From positions 216,258 to 280,257 of the forward strand of contig NZ_JABJWH010000040.1 of assembly GCF_015265435.1 (NCBI RefSeq): 64,000 bases of DNA, written 5' to 3'. Under the pieces are notes generated by a model that did not search any database, was not told the DNA's origin, and saw nothing but the letters and a program-made list of their open reading frames with translations. Position 1 is the first letter of the stretch. Each line of letters begins with the position of its first letter. The translations under genes were made by a program, and so were the position numbers. Below, one piece after another: positions 26,325 to 36,578 of the stretch. The stretch comes from Alloalcanivorax profundimaris. GTDB lineage: Bacteria > Pseudomonadota > Gammaproteobacteria > Pseudomonadales > Alcanivoracaceae.

Positions 26325-26575
26325 AACGATTGCTCTCCAGTCCCAAAGTACGCGGCGGAGCCGCTTTGGTGAGCCTGCTTTAACCTCCTTGGAGGCGTGA
26401 GTCACCGTTCATGTGAGCGTTTGCTTACATCAACGGCCAAACCGCTCAGGGCTGCCAAGTATAAGAATCACGGCGCCTTGATGTTAGCCCCTTTGCGTGA
26501 CTTACGGGTCGGCGCCCTTGACGACGACCACGGATATGCGGACGCTTGCCGCCATCGCTTCCTGTGATGGCATCC
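26325..26575. promoter_or_regulatory. Divergent region fadB / recJ
   Basis: The 251-bp gap holds the promoters for fadBA and recJ. An imperfect inverted repeat, GAGCGTTTG (26415-26423) and CAAACCGCTC (26438-26447), lies about 90-120 bp before fadB and could be a site for a fatty-acid regulator. No better site was seen. Confidence 0.3.
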
Positions 26576-28276
26576 ATGACCGCAAGTTCCTACCCCCGTA
26601 TTCGCCGCCGTCCTTCGGTGTCCGTGGACTGGCCCGGCGTACCGCCGCTGCTGGCGCGCATCCTCGCCAACCGGGGGCTGACCTCCGCCGAGCAACTGGA
26701 GCTGACCCTGGGGCGGCTGCCCCATCCGGATGGCTTCCGGGGCCTGGCGGCGGCGGTGGAGCTGCTGCTGGCCGCCCGGGAGCAGCACTGGCGCATCTGC
26801 ATCGTGGGCGACTACGACGCCGACGGCGCCACCGCCACCGCGCTGATGGTGCGCGGCCTGGAGGCCCTGGGCTTCCCGCGTCCGGATTATCTGGTGCCCA
26901 ACCGCTTCGAGTACGGCTACGGCCTGTCCCCGGCGATCGTCGATCTGGCCCGGGAGACGGTGGCGCCGGATCTGATCATCACCGTGGACAACGGCATCGC
27001 CAGCGTGGACGGGGTGGCGGCGGCCCGGGCGGCGGGTATGCGCGTGCTGATCACCGACCATCATCTGCCCGGCGACCGCCTGCCGGACGCCGACGCCATC
27101 GCCAACCCGCGCCTGGAGGAGCAGGGCTTCCCGGCGCCCAACCTGGCCGGGGTGGGCGTGGCCTTCTATCTGCTGATGGCGGTGCAGCGCGGCCTGGGCG
27201 TGCGCCGGGGCGTGGTGGATCTGCTCGACCTGGTGGCCCTGGGCACGGTGGCGGACGTGGTGGCCCTGGACGACGCCAACCGCATTCTGGTGGAGCAGGG
27301 CCTGCGCCGGCTGCGCGCCGGCAAGGGCAACCCGGGGCTGCGCGCCCTGCTGCAGGTGGCCGGCCGCGACCCGGCCCGGGCCCTGGCCGCGGACCTGGGC
27401 TTCGCCGCCGGGCCCCGGCTCAACGCCGCCGGCCGGCTGGCGGACATGCGCCACGGCATCGAGTGCCTGCTGGCGGACAGCGTGTCCGAGGCGCGCCAGT
27501 ATGCGGAGGAGCTGGACGCCATCAACCGGGAACGGCGCGGCATCGAGCAGGGCATGCGCGATGCCGCCATGGCCGAGGTGGAGCGCCTGCGCGACCGGAC
27601 CCTGCCGCCGGCCTTGTGCCTGCACGGCCGTGACTGGCACGAGGGCGTGGTGGGCATTCTCGCTTCGCGGGTGAAGGAGGCGGTGCACCGGCCGGTGATC
27701 GCCTTCGCGCCGGCCCGCGAAGAAGGGCTGGTGAAGGGCTCCGGTCGCTCGATTCCCGGCCTGCACCTGCGCGACGTGCTGGACGCGGTGGCCACCCGCC
27801 ATCCGGAGTTGCTGCACAAGTTCGGCGGCCACGCCATGGCCGCCGGCATGACCCTGCGCGCCGACGACCTGGACGCCTTCCGCGACGCCTTTCAGGCGGC
27901 GGTGGCGGAGGCCGCCAGCGAGGAGCTGTTCGATCAGGTGGTGGACAGCGACGGCGGCCTGGGCGACGGCGACATCACCCTGGCCACCGCCGAGATGCTG
28001 TCGCACTGCTTCCCCTGGGGCCAGGGGTTCCCGCCGCCGCGCTTCGACGGCGAGTTCGAGGTGCTCAACCACCGGGTGGTGGGCGAGCGTCATTTGAAGC
28101 TCACCCTGGGGCTGCCGGGCGTCAACGGGGTGGTGGATGGCATTCACTTCAACGCCGACCCGGCGCTGCTGGGCGCGCGCCTGAGTCGCATCGAGGGGGT
28201 CTACCGGCTGGAGGTGAACGAGTTCCGCGGGCGGCGCTCGCCGCAGATGATGTTCGAGCATTTGCGGCCGGTATAA
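26576..28276 (+). CDS. recJ: Single-stranded-DNA exonuclease RecJ
   Basis: A 566-residue DHH-family 5'-3' exonuclease for single-stranded DNA, used in recombination repair and mismatch repair. Metal-binding motifs are clear: IVGDYDADGATATAL (motif I), the DNGI motif with ITDHH, NPR, and LLDLVALGTVADVV; the DHHA1 half has SGRSIPGLHLRDVL and KFGGHAMAAG. The OB-like C-terminal domain follows. I used the ATG at 26576 (MTASSYPRIRRRP). ATG 26567 is three codons earlier and cannot be ruled out. The Shine-Dalgarno is weak for both. Confidence 0.93.
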   Translation: MTASSYPRIRRRPSVSVDWPGVPPLLARILANRGLTSAEQLELTLGRLPHPDGFRGLAAAVELLLAAREQHWRICIVGDYDADGATATALMVRGLEALGFPRPDYLVPNRFEYGYGLSPAIVDLARETVAPDLIITVDNGIASVDGVAAARAAGMRVLITDHHLPGDRLPDADAIANPRLEEQGFPAPNLAGVGVAFYLLMAVQRGLGVRRGVVDLLDLVALGTVADVVALDDANRILVEQGLRRLRAGKGNPGLRALLQVAGRDPARALAADLGFAAGPRLNAAGRLADMRHGIECLLADSVSEARQYAEELDAINRERRGIEQGMRDAAMAEVERLRDRTLPPALCLHGRDWHEGVVGILASRVKEAVHRPVIAFAPAREEGLVKGSGRSIPGLHLRDVLDAVATRHPELLHKFGGHAMAAGMTLRADDLDAFRDAFQAAVAEAASEELFDQVVDSDGGLGDGDITLATAEMLSHCFPWGQGFPPPRFDGEFEVLNHRVVGERHLKLTLGLPGVNGVVDGIHFNADPALLGARLSRIEGVYRLEVNEFRGRRSPQMMFEHLRPV

Positions 28277-28398
28277 CCCCGGAACCGCCTGGAGTTGTGA
28301 CAAAACTTGGCCGCCGGATGCGGGCGCGCCCCAGGCGCAGTACACTCGATGGACACCACGAAACGATGTACACACCCGATCCCGGAAGGAGACCCGCC

Positions 28399-30693
28399 TT
28401 GGCCACCGACAGCCGCCGCGCTGCACTCGATTACCACGAACACCCCGTCCCCGGTAAAACCGCCGTCGTCGCCACCAAGCCCCTGACCAACCAGAGCGAT
28501 CTGGCGCTGGCCTATTCCCCCGGCGTGGCCTGGGCCTGCGAGGAAATCGTCGAGGACGAGAACAATGTGTTCCGCTACACCGGCCGCGGCAACCTGGTGG
28601 CGGTGATCAGCAACGGCAGCGCCGTGCTGGGCCTGGGCAACATCGGCGCGCTGGCCTCCAAACCGGTGATGGAAGGCAAGGCGGTGCTGTTCAAGAAGTT
28701 CGCCGGCCTGGACGTGTTCGACATCGAGATCAAGGAGGACGACCCGGACAAGCTGGTGGACATCATCGCCGCCCTGGAGCCCACCTTCGGCGGCATCAAC
28801 CTGGAAGACATCAAGGCGCCGGAGTGCTTCATCGTCGAGCGCAAGCTGCGCGAGCGCATGAGCATCCCGGTGTTCCATGACGACCAGCACGGCACCGCCA
28901 TCACCGTGAGCGCCGCCTTCATCAACGGCCTCAAGGTGGCCGGCAAGCCCATCGACCAGGTCAAGGTGGTGGTGTCCGGCGCCGGCGCGGCGGCGCTGGC
29001 CTGCCTGGACCTGATGGTGGACCTGGGGCTGCCCCAGGAAAACATCTGGGTCACCGACATCGAGGGCGTGGTCTACCAGGGCCGCAAGGAACTGATGGAC
29101 CCGGACAAGGAACGCTTCGCCCAGGCCACCGACGCCCGCACCCTGGGCGAGGTGATCGACGGCGCCGACGTGTTCCTGGGCCTGTCCGCCGGCGGCGTGC
29201 TCAAGCCGGACATGGTGCAGCGCATGGCGGCCCGGCCGCTGATCCTGGCCCTGGCCAACCCGCACCCGGAGATCCTGCCGGAGGACGCCAAGGCGGTGCG
29301 CGACGACCTGATCATGGCCACCGGCCGCTCCGATTACCCCAATCAGGTCAACAACGTGCTGTGCTTCCCGTACATCTTCCGGGGCGCTCTGGACGCCGGC
29401 GCCACCACCATCACCCGGGAGATGGAAAAGGCGGCGGTGTACGCCATCGCCGGCCTGGCCCAGGAAGAACAGAACGAAGTGGTGGCCGCCGCCTATGGCA
29501 CCTACGACCTGAGCTTCGGCCCGGATTACCTGATTCCCAAGCCGTTCGACCCGCGCCTGATCGTGCGCATCGCGCCGGCGGTGGCCAAGGCCGCCATGGA
29601 CGACGGCGTGGCCGCCCGGCCGATCGCCGATCTCAACACCTACGCGGAGCAGCTCAAGCAGTTCGTCTACCACTCCGGCGCCTTCATGAAGCCGCTGTTC
29701 TCCGCCGCCAAGGCCCTGGTGCGCGACGGCGGCAAGGCCCGCATCGTGTTCACCGAGGGCGAGGAGGAGCGCGTGCTGCGCGCCGTCCAGGTGGTGGTGG
29801 ACGAGGGCCTGGCGTTCCCGATCCTGGTGGGCCGGCCGGAGGTGCTGGCCATGCGCATCGAGCGCTACGGCCTGCGCCTGAAGCTGGGCGAGGACGTGGA
29901 GGTCACCAATCCGGAGCAGGACGACCGCTTCCACCGCTACTGGAACGCCTACTGGGAAAAACGCTGCCGCCACGGCGTCACCAAGGAAGTGGCGCGCACC
30001 GAGATGCGCCGCCGCATGACCCTGATCGGCGCCATGATGGTTCACCTGGGCGAGGCGGACGGCATGGTGTGCGGCACCGTGGGCCGGTTCGCCGAGCACC
30101 TCAATTTCGTCGATCAGGTGATCGGCCTGCGCCCGGAGGCGCGCACCTACGCGGCCATGAACGTTCTGCTGCTGCCCGAGCGCACCGTGGCGGTGGTGGA
30201 CACCCACGTCAACGAGGACCCCAGCGCCGAGCAGATCGCCGAGTTCACCCTGGCCGCCGCCGAGGAAATGCGGCGCCTGAACCTGGAGCCCAAGGCGGCG
30301 CTGCTGTCGCGCTCCAACTTCGGCTCCGAGCGCTGCCAGGCCAGCGAGAAGATGCGCCACGCCCTGGCGTTGATCCGCGAATGGGACCAGGCGCTGGAGG
30401 TGGACGGCGAAATGCACGGCGATGCCGCCCTGGAGGCCTCGATCCGCAAGGAAATCCTGCCGGATTCCACCCTCACCGGCTCCGCCAACCTGCTGGTGTG
30501 CCCGAACGGCGATTCCGGCAACATCGCCTACAACCTGCTCAAGACCGCCGCCGGCAGCAACGTGGCCATTGGCCCCTTCCTGCTGGGCGCGGACGCGCCG
30601 GTGACGATTCTCACCGCCAGCGCCACGGTGCGCCGCATCGTCAATATGGCGGCGCTCACGGTGCTGCGCGCCAACCTGGAACCGAAGGGCTGA
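28399..30693 (+). CDS. maeB: NADP-dependent malic enzyme MaeB
   Basis: A 764-residue fusion: malic enzyme part (residues 1-430; [49 protein letters not shown]) and a C-terminal phosphate acetyltransferase-like part (430-764; [29 protein letters not shown]) that is regulatory in MaeB enzymes. It decarboxylates malate to pyruvate with NADPH formation. The start is a TTG at 28399, placed 7 bp after GGAAGGAGA and matching the E. coli N-terminus in length. An ATG further upstream would add 34 unrelated residues. Confidence 0.93.
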   Translation: MATDSRRAALDYHEHPVPGKTAVVATKPLTNQSDLALAYSPGVAWACEEIVEDENNVFRYTGRGNLVAVISNGSAVLGLGNIGALASKPVMEGKAVLFKKFAGLDVFDIEIKEDDPDKLVDIIAALEPTFGGINLEDIKAPECFIVERKLRERMSIPVFHDDQHGTAITVSAAFINGLKVAGKPIDQVKVVVSGAGAAALACLDLMVDLGLPQENIWVTDIEGVVYQGRKELMDPDKERFAQATDARTLGEVIDGADVFLGLSAGGVLKPDMVQRMAARPLILALANPHPEILPEDAKAVRDDLIMATGRSDYPNQVNNVLCFPYIFRGALDAGATTITREMEKAAVYAIAGLAQEEQNEVVAAAYGTYDLSFGPDYLIPKPFDPRLIVRIAPAVAKAAMDDGVAARPIADLNTYAEQLKQFVYHSGAFMKPLFSAAKALVRDGGKARIVFTEGEEERVLRAVQVVVDEGLAFPILVGRPEVLAMRIERYGLRLKLGEDVEVTNPEQDDRFHRYWNAYWEKRCRHGVTKEVARTEMRRRMTLIGAMMVHLGEADGMVCGTVGRFAEHLNFVDQVIGLRPEARTYAAMNVLLLPERTVAVVDTHVNEDPSAEQIAEFTLAAAEEMRRLNLEPKAALLSRSNFGSERCQASEKMRHALALIREWDQALEVDGEMHGDAALEASIRKEILPDSTLTGSANLLVCPNGDSGNIAYNLLKTAAGSNVAIGPFLLGADAPVTILTASATVRRIVNMAALTVLRANLEPKG

Positions 30694-30865
30694 GCGCCCC
30701 GGCTTTCCCTCCGTCGGGCGGGGGCGGGCATTCCGGTTAATGCCAGCCCCCCGGGTCTTTGCTAGGATTGCGCCGATCATCACTGCCCGGCCCAAAAGGC
30801 CGGGTCCCGGAATGCGCCGGCGGCCACCGCCGCCCGGGCGCCGTTCTCCCTGACGGAGGGACAGC

Positions 30866-31150
30866 ATGAAAACAATTCACAAGCATCGCCTGGAAACCGG
30901 CACCGAGGTACAGGAAATCCGCCTGCCGGAAGAGGGCGACGTGCTCCGCGTGGACTACATCCAGCAGGAGCGCCTGATCTACATGTGGGTCGAAGTGGAC
31001 GCCGACACCGTGATCGACACCCCCAAGGAGGTGCGTCGCTTCAAGGTGTTCACCACCGGCAGCGGTATCCCCGACAACGCGGTCTATATCGGCACCACCC
31101 TGGACGCGCTCAAACCGGAGGCGTTCCACGTCTACGAACTGGTCGACTGA
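30866..31150 (+). CDS. Small conserved hypothetical protein
   Basis: A 94-residue soluble protein without signal peptide. It has the look of a small beta-rich fold: QEIRLPEEGDVLRVDYIQQERLIYMWVEVDADT and RRFKVFTTGSGIPDNAVYIGTT. Similar short proteins with this phrase (an aromatic FxVFxTGxxIP motif) occur in phages and bacteria as uncharacterised families. GGAGGGACAGC precedes the ATG. It stands alone between maeB and prfB, with a GC hairpin (CCCGGCC/GGCCGGG near 30787-30805) in its leader. No function can be given. Confidence 0.7.
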   Translation: MKTIHKHRLETGTEVQEIRLPEEGDVLRVDYIQQERLIYMWVEVDADTVIDTPKEVRRFKVFTTGSGIPDNAVYIGTTLDALKPEAFHVYELVD

Positions 31151-31204
31151 TCGCCCAGCCGGTAGAATGCGCGCCCTTTCACACACCGGGATTTGAGACC
31201 TTTT

Positions 31205-32324
31205 ATGGAAGTGAATCCGCTGAGAACCCACCTCACCGACCTGGCCGAGCGCGTCGCAGCGCTGAGGGGGTATCTTTGACTACGACCAGAAGAGTGAACG
31301 ACTGGTCGAAGTAGAACGCGAACTGGCGCTCCCCGACGTCTGGAACGAGCCCGACCGGGCCCAGGCGCTGGGCAAGGAGCGCGCCCAGCTGGAAAGCGTG
31401 GTGACCACCCTGCGCGACGCCGATCAGGGCGTCGGCGACACCCGCGACCTGCTGGAACTGGCGGTGGAAGAGGGCGATGAAGCCACCGTCGCGGAAGTGG
31501 AAGCGGACCTGACGCGCCTGGAGCGCATGGTGGCGGACCTGGAATTCCGCCGCATGTTCTCCGGCGAGATGGACACCGCCAACGCCTACCTGGACATCCA
31601 GGCCGGCTCCGGCGGCACCGAGGCCCAGGACTGGGCGGAGATGTTGCTGCGCATGTACCTGCGCTGGGGCGAGGCCCACGGCTTCAAGACCGAGCTGGTG
31701 GAAGCCTCCGACGGCGACGTGGCCGGCATCAAGTCCGCCACCGTCCGCTTCGAGGGCGACTACGCCTACGGCTGGCTGCGCACCGAAACCGGCGTGCACC
31801 GTCTGGTGCGCAAGAGCCCGTTCGATTCCGGCGGCCGCCGCCACACTTCCTTCAGCTCGGTGTTCGTGGCCCCGGAAGTGGACGACGACATCGACATCGA
31901 GATCGATCCCGGCAAGCTGCGCACCGATACCTACCGGGCCTCCGGCGCCGGCGGTCAGCACGTGAACCGGACCGATTCCGCGGTGCGCCTGACCTACACC
32001 TTCACCGACCCGGACAATGGCAAGGAGCACATCGTGGTGACCCAGTGCCAGTCCGAGCGTAGCCAGCACCAGAACCGGGACAAGGCCACCAAGATGCTGC
32101 AGGCCAAGCTCTACGAGCTGGAGCTGCAGAAGCGCAACGCCGAGAAGCAGGCCCAGGAGAACGCCAAGGCGGACATCGGCTGGGGCAGCCAGATCCGCTC
32201 CTACGTGCTCGATGACGGCCGCATCAAGGACCTGCGCACCAACGTGGAAAGCCACAACACCCAGCAGGTGCTGGACGGCGATCTGGATCGATTCATCGAA
32301 GCTTCCCTGAAAAGTGGACTCTGA
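31205..32324 (+). CDS. prfB: Peptide chain release factor RF2 (programmed +1 frameshift)
   Basis: The first 24 codons are 31205-31276, then the ribosome shifts +1 and continues at 31278; the product has about 372 residues. The tripeptide region and SPF motif ([10 protein letters not shown]) and the catalytic GGQ ([11 protein letters not shown]) are present. RF2 releases peptides at UGA and UAA. Translation is controlled by the product itself at the in-frame TGA. lysS follows at a 4-bp distance, as in E. coli and Pseudomonas. Confidence 0.95.
31265..31280 (+). promoter_or_regulatory. prfB programmed frameshift site
   Basis: AGGGGGTATCTTTGAC: an internal Shine-Dalgarno (AGGGGG), the slippery CTT codon and a TGA followed by C. 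All elements and the 3-base spacing are the same as in E. coli prfB. Confidence 0.97.
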
Positions 32325-32328
32325 GAGA

Positions 32329-33846
32329 ATGGCTGACGAACAGACCAAGCAGAACGACGCCAACGAGGAAAACCGCCTGATCGCCGAACGCCGCGCCAAG
32401 CTGGCGGAATGGCGCGACAGCGGGGCCGCCTTCCCCAACCATTTCCGCCGCGACAGCCTGGCCGCCGACCTGGAGGCGGAGTACGGCGCGTTGGACAAGG
32501 AAGAGCTGGAAGCGAAGGACATTCAAGTGGCCGTGGCCGGCCGCCTGATGCTCGACCGCAAGGCGTTCAAGGTGCTGCAGGACATGTCCGGCCGCATCCA
32601 GATCTACGCGCCGAAAGAAGTGCAGAAAGCCACCAAGCACTGGGACCTGGGCGACGTGGTGGGCGTGCGCGGCAAGCTGTGCAAGTCCGGCAAGGGCGAC
32701 CTGTACGTGATGATGGATGAGTACCTGCTGCTCACCAAATCGCTGCGCCCGCTGCCCGAGAAGCACAAGGGCCTCACCGACACCGAGGCCCGCTACCGCC
32801 AGCGCTACGTGGACCTGATCGTCAACGAGGACAGCCGCGCCGCCTTCAAGATCCGCTCGAAAATCGTCGCCGGCATCCGCAACTATCTGGTCGGCCAGGA
32901 TTTCATCGAGGCGGAAACGCCCATGCTGCAGGTGATTCCCGGCGGCGCCACGGCGCGGCCCTTCATCACCCACCACAACAGCCTGGACATGGACATGTAC
33001 CTGCGCATCGCGCCGGAACTGTACCTCAAGCGGCTGGTGGTGGGCGGCTTCGAGAAGGTGTTCGAGATCAACCGCAACTTCCGCAACGAGGGCCTGAGCA
33101 CCCGGCATAATCCGGAATTCACCATGCTCGAGTTCTACCAGGCCTACGCGGATTACCAGGATCTCATGGACCTCACCGAGGACATGCTGCGCACCCTGGC
33201 CCGGGACGTGCTCGGCGACACCCTGGTGCGCAACACCGTGCTCGATGAACACGGCGAGCCCGCCGGCGAAGTGACCTACGATTTCGGCAAGCCGTTCCGC
33301 CGACTCACCGTGTTCGACGCCATCCTCGAATACAACCCGGACATGGACGCCAAGGAGCTGGCGGACGAGCAGGGCGCCCGGCGCATCGCCGAGGGCCTGG
33401 GCATTCCGCTCAAGGACGGCTGGGGCCTGGGCAAGGTGCAGATCGAGATCTTCGAGAAGACCGCCGAGCACCGGCTGCAGGATCCCACCTTCATCACCGA
33501 CTATCCCACGGAAGTGTCGCCCCTGGCGCGGCGCAAGGACGACGACCCCTTCGTCACCGAGCGCTTCGAGTTCTTCGTCGGCGGACGCGAGATCGCCAAC
33601 GGTTTCTCCGAGCTCAACGACGCCGAGGACCAGGCGGAGCGCTTCCGCGCCCAGGTGGCGGAGAAGGAAGCCGGCGACGACGAGGCCATGTTCTACGACG
33701 AGGATTACATCACCGCCCTGGAACACGGCCTGCCGCCCACCGCTGGCGAGGGCATCGGCATCGACCGCCTGGTGATGCTGTTCACCGATTCGCCCACCAT
33801 CAAGGACGTGATCCTGTTCCCGCACATGCGTCCCCGCGGCCAGTAG
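32329..33846 (+). CDS. lysS: Lysyl-tRNA synthetase, class II
   Basis: A 505-residue class II synthetase: an OB-fold anticodon-binding domain (about 60-160; [14 protein letters not shown]) and the catalytic core with motif 1 (FIEAETPML), motif 2 ([18 protein letters not shown]) and motif 3 ([13 protein letters not shown]). It charges tRNA-Lys. The ATG at 32329 is 4 bases after the prfB stop and has GAGAG upstream; an in-frame GTG inside prfB would add five residues. The gene order prfB-lysS is conserved in gammaproteobacteria. A GC hairpin after the stop (33857-33882) may end the transcript. Confidence 0.96.
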   Translation: MADEQTKQNDANEENRLIAERRAKLAEWRDSGAAFPNHFRRDSLAADLEAEYGALDKEELEAKDIQVAVAGRLMLDRKAFKVLQDMSGRIQIYAPKEVQKATKHWDLGDVVGVRGKLCKSGKGDLYVMMDEYLLLTKSLRPLPEKHKGLTDTEARYRQRYVDLIVNEDSRAAFKIRSKIVAGIRNYLVGQDFIEAETPMLQVIPGGATARPFITHHNSLDMDMYLRIAPELYLKRLVVGGFEKVFEINRNFRNEGLSTRHNPEFTMLEFYQAYADYQDLMDLTEDMLRTLARDVLGDTLVRNTVLDEHGEPAGEVTYDFGKPFRRLTVFDAILEYNPDMDAKELADEQGARRIAEGLGIPLKDGWGLGKVQIEIFEKTAEHRLQDPTFITDYPTEVSPLARRKDDDPFVTERFEFFVGGREIANGFSELNDAEDQAERFRAQVAEKEAGDDEAMFYDEDYITALEHGLPPTAGEGIGIDRLVMLFTDSPTIKDVILFPHMRPRGQ

Positions 33847-33856
33847 GCTTGGTGCC

Positions 33857-33882
33857 CCGTGGCGGCCCGCGCGCCGCCACGG
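33857..33882 (+). terminator. Hairpin after lysS
   Basis: CCGTGGCGGC (33857-33866) and GCCGCCACGG (33873-33882) form a perfect 10-bp stem with a 6-base loop. No T-tract follows, so it is a weak candidate for a terminator. Confidence 0.5.
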
Positions 33883-33981
33883 CCGCCATGGAAAGGGCAA
33901 GGCACCTGCCACGAACTCCCACAACATCGCGGTGCCTGTTAGGCTATCGGAGATCACCAAACAACAAAGCAGACCGCATTC

Positions 33982-34638
33982 ATGACCTCGGCAATCCGCT
34001 ACCAGGGACGCAAGACCCGCCGCGCGGGCAGTGAGCAACGCCGCCAGGCGATTCTCGACGCGGCGCTCAACATCATCGTCACCGACGGCATTCGCGCCGT
34101 GCGCCACCGCGCCGTGGCCCGGGAAGCGGACGTGCCGCTGTCCGCCACCACCTATTACTTCAAGGACATCTCCGACCTGATCGCGGATGCCTTCACGCTG
34201 TTCGCGGAACGAGCCCTGGAGAACGTGGTGCGCCCGTTCCGTGATCAGGCGTTCGCCCTGATCCAGGAGTTCCAGGGCGACGGCGCCAGCCGCGAAACCC
34301 TGATCGAGTCCCTGGCCCAGGTGACCACCGCCTTCATGCTCGACGAGCTCAACAACCGCCGCGACCACCTGATCGCCGAGCAGGCTTTCCTGCAGGAAGC
34401 GATTCTGGACCCGCGCCTGCGCGAGCTCGCCGACCTCTACCTGGAGGAGATGGGTACCTTGCTGGTGGGCGCCTGCGAGGCCATCGGCTCGCCCACGCCG
34501 GAACTGGACGCGGAAGTGATTCACGCCCGTATAATGGCGCTGGAAGTGCGGTTGCTCACCCACCCGGAACTGGCCAGCGAGGCCAGCGTGAAGACCCGCA
34601 TGCGACATCTTCTGGAGAAGCTGGTCCCCCATGACTGA
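33982..34638 (+). CDS. TetR-family transcriptional regulator
   Basis: A 218-residue regulator with a basic N-terminus, a TetR DNA-binding domain (residues 18-65: [43 protein letters not shown]) and an all-helical ligand domain. It lies 135 bp after lysS and overlaps ung by eight bases, so the two may be cotranscribed. Gammaproteobacterial TetR proteins with this N-terminus are often linked to fatty-acid or solvent stress genes, but no target can be assigned here. The upstream gap contains no obvious operator. Confidence 0.85.
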   Translation: MTSAIRYQGRKTRRAGSEQRRQAILDAALNIIVTDGIRAVRHRAVAREADVPLSATTYYFKDISDLIADAFTLFAERALENVVRPFRDQAFALIQEFQGDGASRETLIESLAQVTTAFMLDELNNRRDHLIAEQAFLQEAILDPRLRELADLYLEEMGTLLVGACEAIGSPTPELDAEVIHARIMALEVRLLTHPELASEASVKTRMRHLLEKLVPHD

Positions 34639-35347
34639 CGCACCATCGATCGGCTCAAGGGCCGAACAGGACGTGCAGCTGGAAGCCGGCTGGAAGCAGG
34701 CCCTGGGCGGTGAATTCGCCCAGCCCTACATGCACGAGCTCAAGGCCTTCCTGCGCGACGAAAAGCAGGCCGGCGAAACCATCTACCCACCCGGGCCGGA
34801 CATTTTCCGGGCCTTCAACGAAACCCCCTTCGACCAGGTCAAGGTGGTGATCCTCGGCCAGGACCCCTACCACGGCCCCAACCAGGCCCACGGCCTGTGT
34901 TTCTCGGTGCAGCCCGGGGTGCGGGTGCCGCCGTCGCTGGTCAACATCTTCAAGGAAATCGAGCGCGACCTGGGCATTCCGGCGCCCAACCACGGCAACC
35001 TGGATCACTGGGCCCGCCAGGGCGTGCTGCTGCTCAACGCCACCCTCACGGTGCGCGCCGGCCAGGCCGCCTCCCACCAGGGCCACGGCTGGGAGCGCTT
35101 CACCGACCAGGCCATCGAGCACATCAACCGCGAGCGTGAGGGCGTGGTGTTCCTGCTGTGGGGCAGCGCCGCCCAGAAGAAGGGCAAGCTGGTGGACCGC
35201 CAGCGCCACTGCGTGCTCACCGCTCCGCACCCCTCGCCGCTGTCCGCCTACCGCGGCTTTTTCGGCTGCGGGCATTTCTCCCGCGCCAATCAATATCTGC
35301 TTCAGCAGGGCCAGGACCCCATCGACTGGTCCCTCCCGGAATCATAA
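34631..35347 (+). CDS. ung: Uracil-DNA glycosylase
   Basis: A 238-residue family 1 uracil-DNA glycosylase. Motifs: [18 protein letters not shown] (catalytic Asp, water-activating loop), [22 protein letters not shown] and [11 protein letters not shown] (the Leu-His loop). It removes uracil from DNA in base-excision repair. The ATG overlaps the TetR stop by eight bases. The next gene begins 13 bp after its stop and may be part of the same transcript. All catalytic residues appear intact. Confidence 0.95.
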   Translation: MTDAPSIGSRAEQDVQLEAGWKQALGGEFAQPYMHELKAFLRDEKQAGETIYPPGPDIFRAFNETPFDQVKVVILGQDPYHGPNQAHGLCFSVQPGVRVPPSLVNIFKEIERDLGIPAPNHGNLDHWARQGVLLLNATLTVRAGQAASHQGHGWERFTDQAIEHINREREGVVFLLWGSAAQKKGKLVDRQRHCVLTAPHPSPLSAYRGFFGCGHFSRANQYLLQQGQDPIDWSLPES

Positions 35348-35360
35348 GGACCCCGTTGGC

Positions 35361-36470
35361 ATGACCGACTCCGTACTGTTCGAAGAACTGAGCACCGCCT
35401 GTGGCCGCGTGATCGGCCGCGCCACCCTCAACGCGCCCCGTTCCCTGAACGCCCTGACCCTGGACATGATCCAGGCCCTGGACGCCCGGGTGGCGGACTG
35501 GCAGGGCCGCGACGAGGTGGTGGCGATCTGGCTGGACGGCGCCGGCGGCAAGGCGCTCAGCGCCGGGGGCGACGTGGTCGCCCTGCACGGCGCCGCCGTC
35601 AAGCACGCCGGCCAGGCCCGCAATCCCTTCGCGGAGCAATACTTCGCCGAGGAATACCGCCTCGATTACCGCCTGCACGTCTCCGAGACCCCGGTGATCT
35701 GCTGGGCGGACGGCGTGGTCATGGGCGGCGGCATGGGCCTGATGCAAGGCAGCCAGTTCCGGCTGGTGACGCCGCGCAGCCGCCTGGCCATGCCGGAGGT
35801 CACCATCGGCCTGTTCCCGGACGTGGGCGCCAGCTGGTTCCTTAACCGGCTGCCCGGCCACACCGGCCTGTTCCTGGGGCTTACCGGCGTGCACCTGAAC
35901 GCCCGGGACGCCCTGGACCTGGGCCTGGCGGACCGCTTCCTGGACGCGGACCCGGAAGAGGTGCTCAAGGCCCTCACCGAGAACCGCTACGACGGCGACC
36001 GGGCCGCGGACCGCGCCCGGCTGTATCGCCAGCTGCGCGATCTGGGCACCACGCCGGAGGGGCTGCAGGCGGCGGTGAGCGATCACCGCGACACCATCGA
36101 GCGGCTGTGCGACGGCGCCACCGTGGAGGAAGTGGTGGCCCGTATCCAGGAGCACAAGCAGTGCGACGGCTGGCTGGACAAGGCGCGCAAGACCCTGGCC
36201 GCCGGCTGCCCGCAGACCATGCATCTGGTCTGGGAACAGCTGCGCCGGGCCCGCCACCTGTCCCTGGCGGAGGCGCTGCGGCTGGAATGGTGCGTGGCGG
36301 TGCAGTGCTGCCTGCACCCGGATTTCCGCGAGGGCGTGCGCGCCCTGCTGATCGACAAGGACGGCAGCCCGCGCTTCCGTCACCGGTCCGTGGACGAGGT
36401 GAGCGCGGATTACATCGATGGCTTCTTCCGTAACCCGGCGCCGGAGCACCCGCTGGCCGATCTGGGCTGA
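35361..36470 (+). CDS. 3-hydroxyisobutyryl-CoA hydrolase-like enzyme
   Basis: A 369-residue crotonase-superfamily enzyme of the enoyl-CoA hydratase/isomerase group 2. The oxyanion region ALSAGGDVVALHGAA, the GVVMGGGMGLMQGSQFR loop and MPEVTIGLFPDVGASWFL are the marks of 3-hydroxyisobutyryl-CoA hydrolase, the valine-degradation step that frees 3-hydroxyisobutyrate. The C-terminal extra domain of this group is present (RFRHRSVDEV). The ATG at 35361 (MTDSVLFEEL) is 13 bp after ung. A general enoyl-CoA hydratase is the alternative. Confidence 0.82.
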   Translation: MTDSVLFEELSTACGRVIGRATLNAPRSLNALTLDMIQALDARVADWQGRDEVVAIWLDGAGGKALSAGGDVVALHGAAVKHAGQARNPFAEQYFAEEYRLDYRLHVSETPVICWADGVVMGGGMGLMQGSQFRLVTPRSRLAMPEVTIGLFPDVGASWFLNRLPGHTGLFLGLTGVHLNARDALDLGLADRFLDADPEEVLKALTENRYDGDRAADRARLYRQLRDLGTTPEGLQAAVSDHRDTIERLCDGATVEEVVARIQEHKQCDGWLDKARKTLAAGCPQTMHLVWEQLRRARHLSLAEALRLEWCVAVQCCLHPDFREGVRALLIDKDGSPRFRHRSVDEVSADYIDGFFRNPAPEHPLADLG

Positions 36471-36578
36471 CCGCGATCCCCTCTATCCCCACGGGTGATA
36501 GCGAACATCACGGATCATCATTTCCCGTCATGAGCGGGGCTCCCTAGAATCCCGATAACGGACCACAGGAGACCCGCC

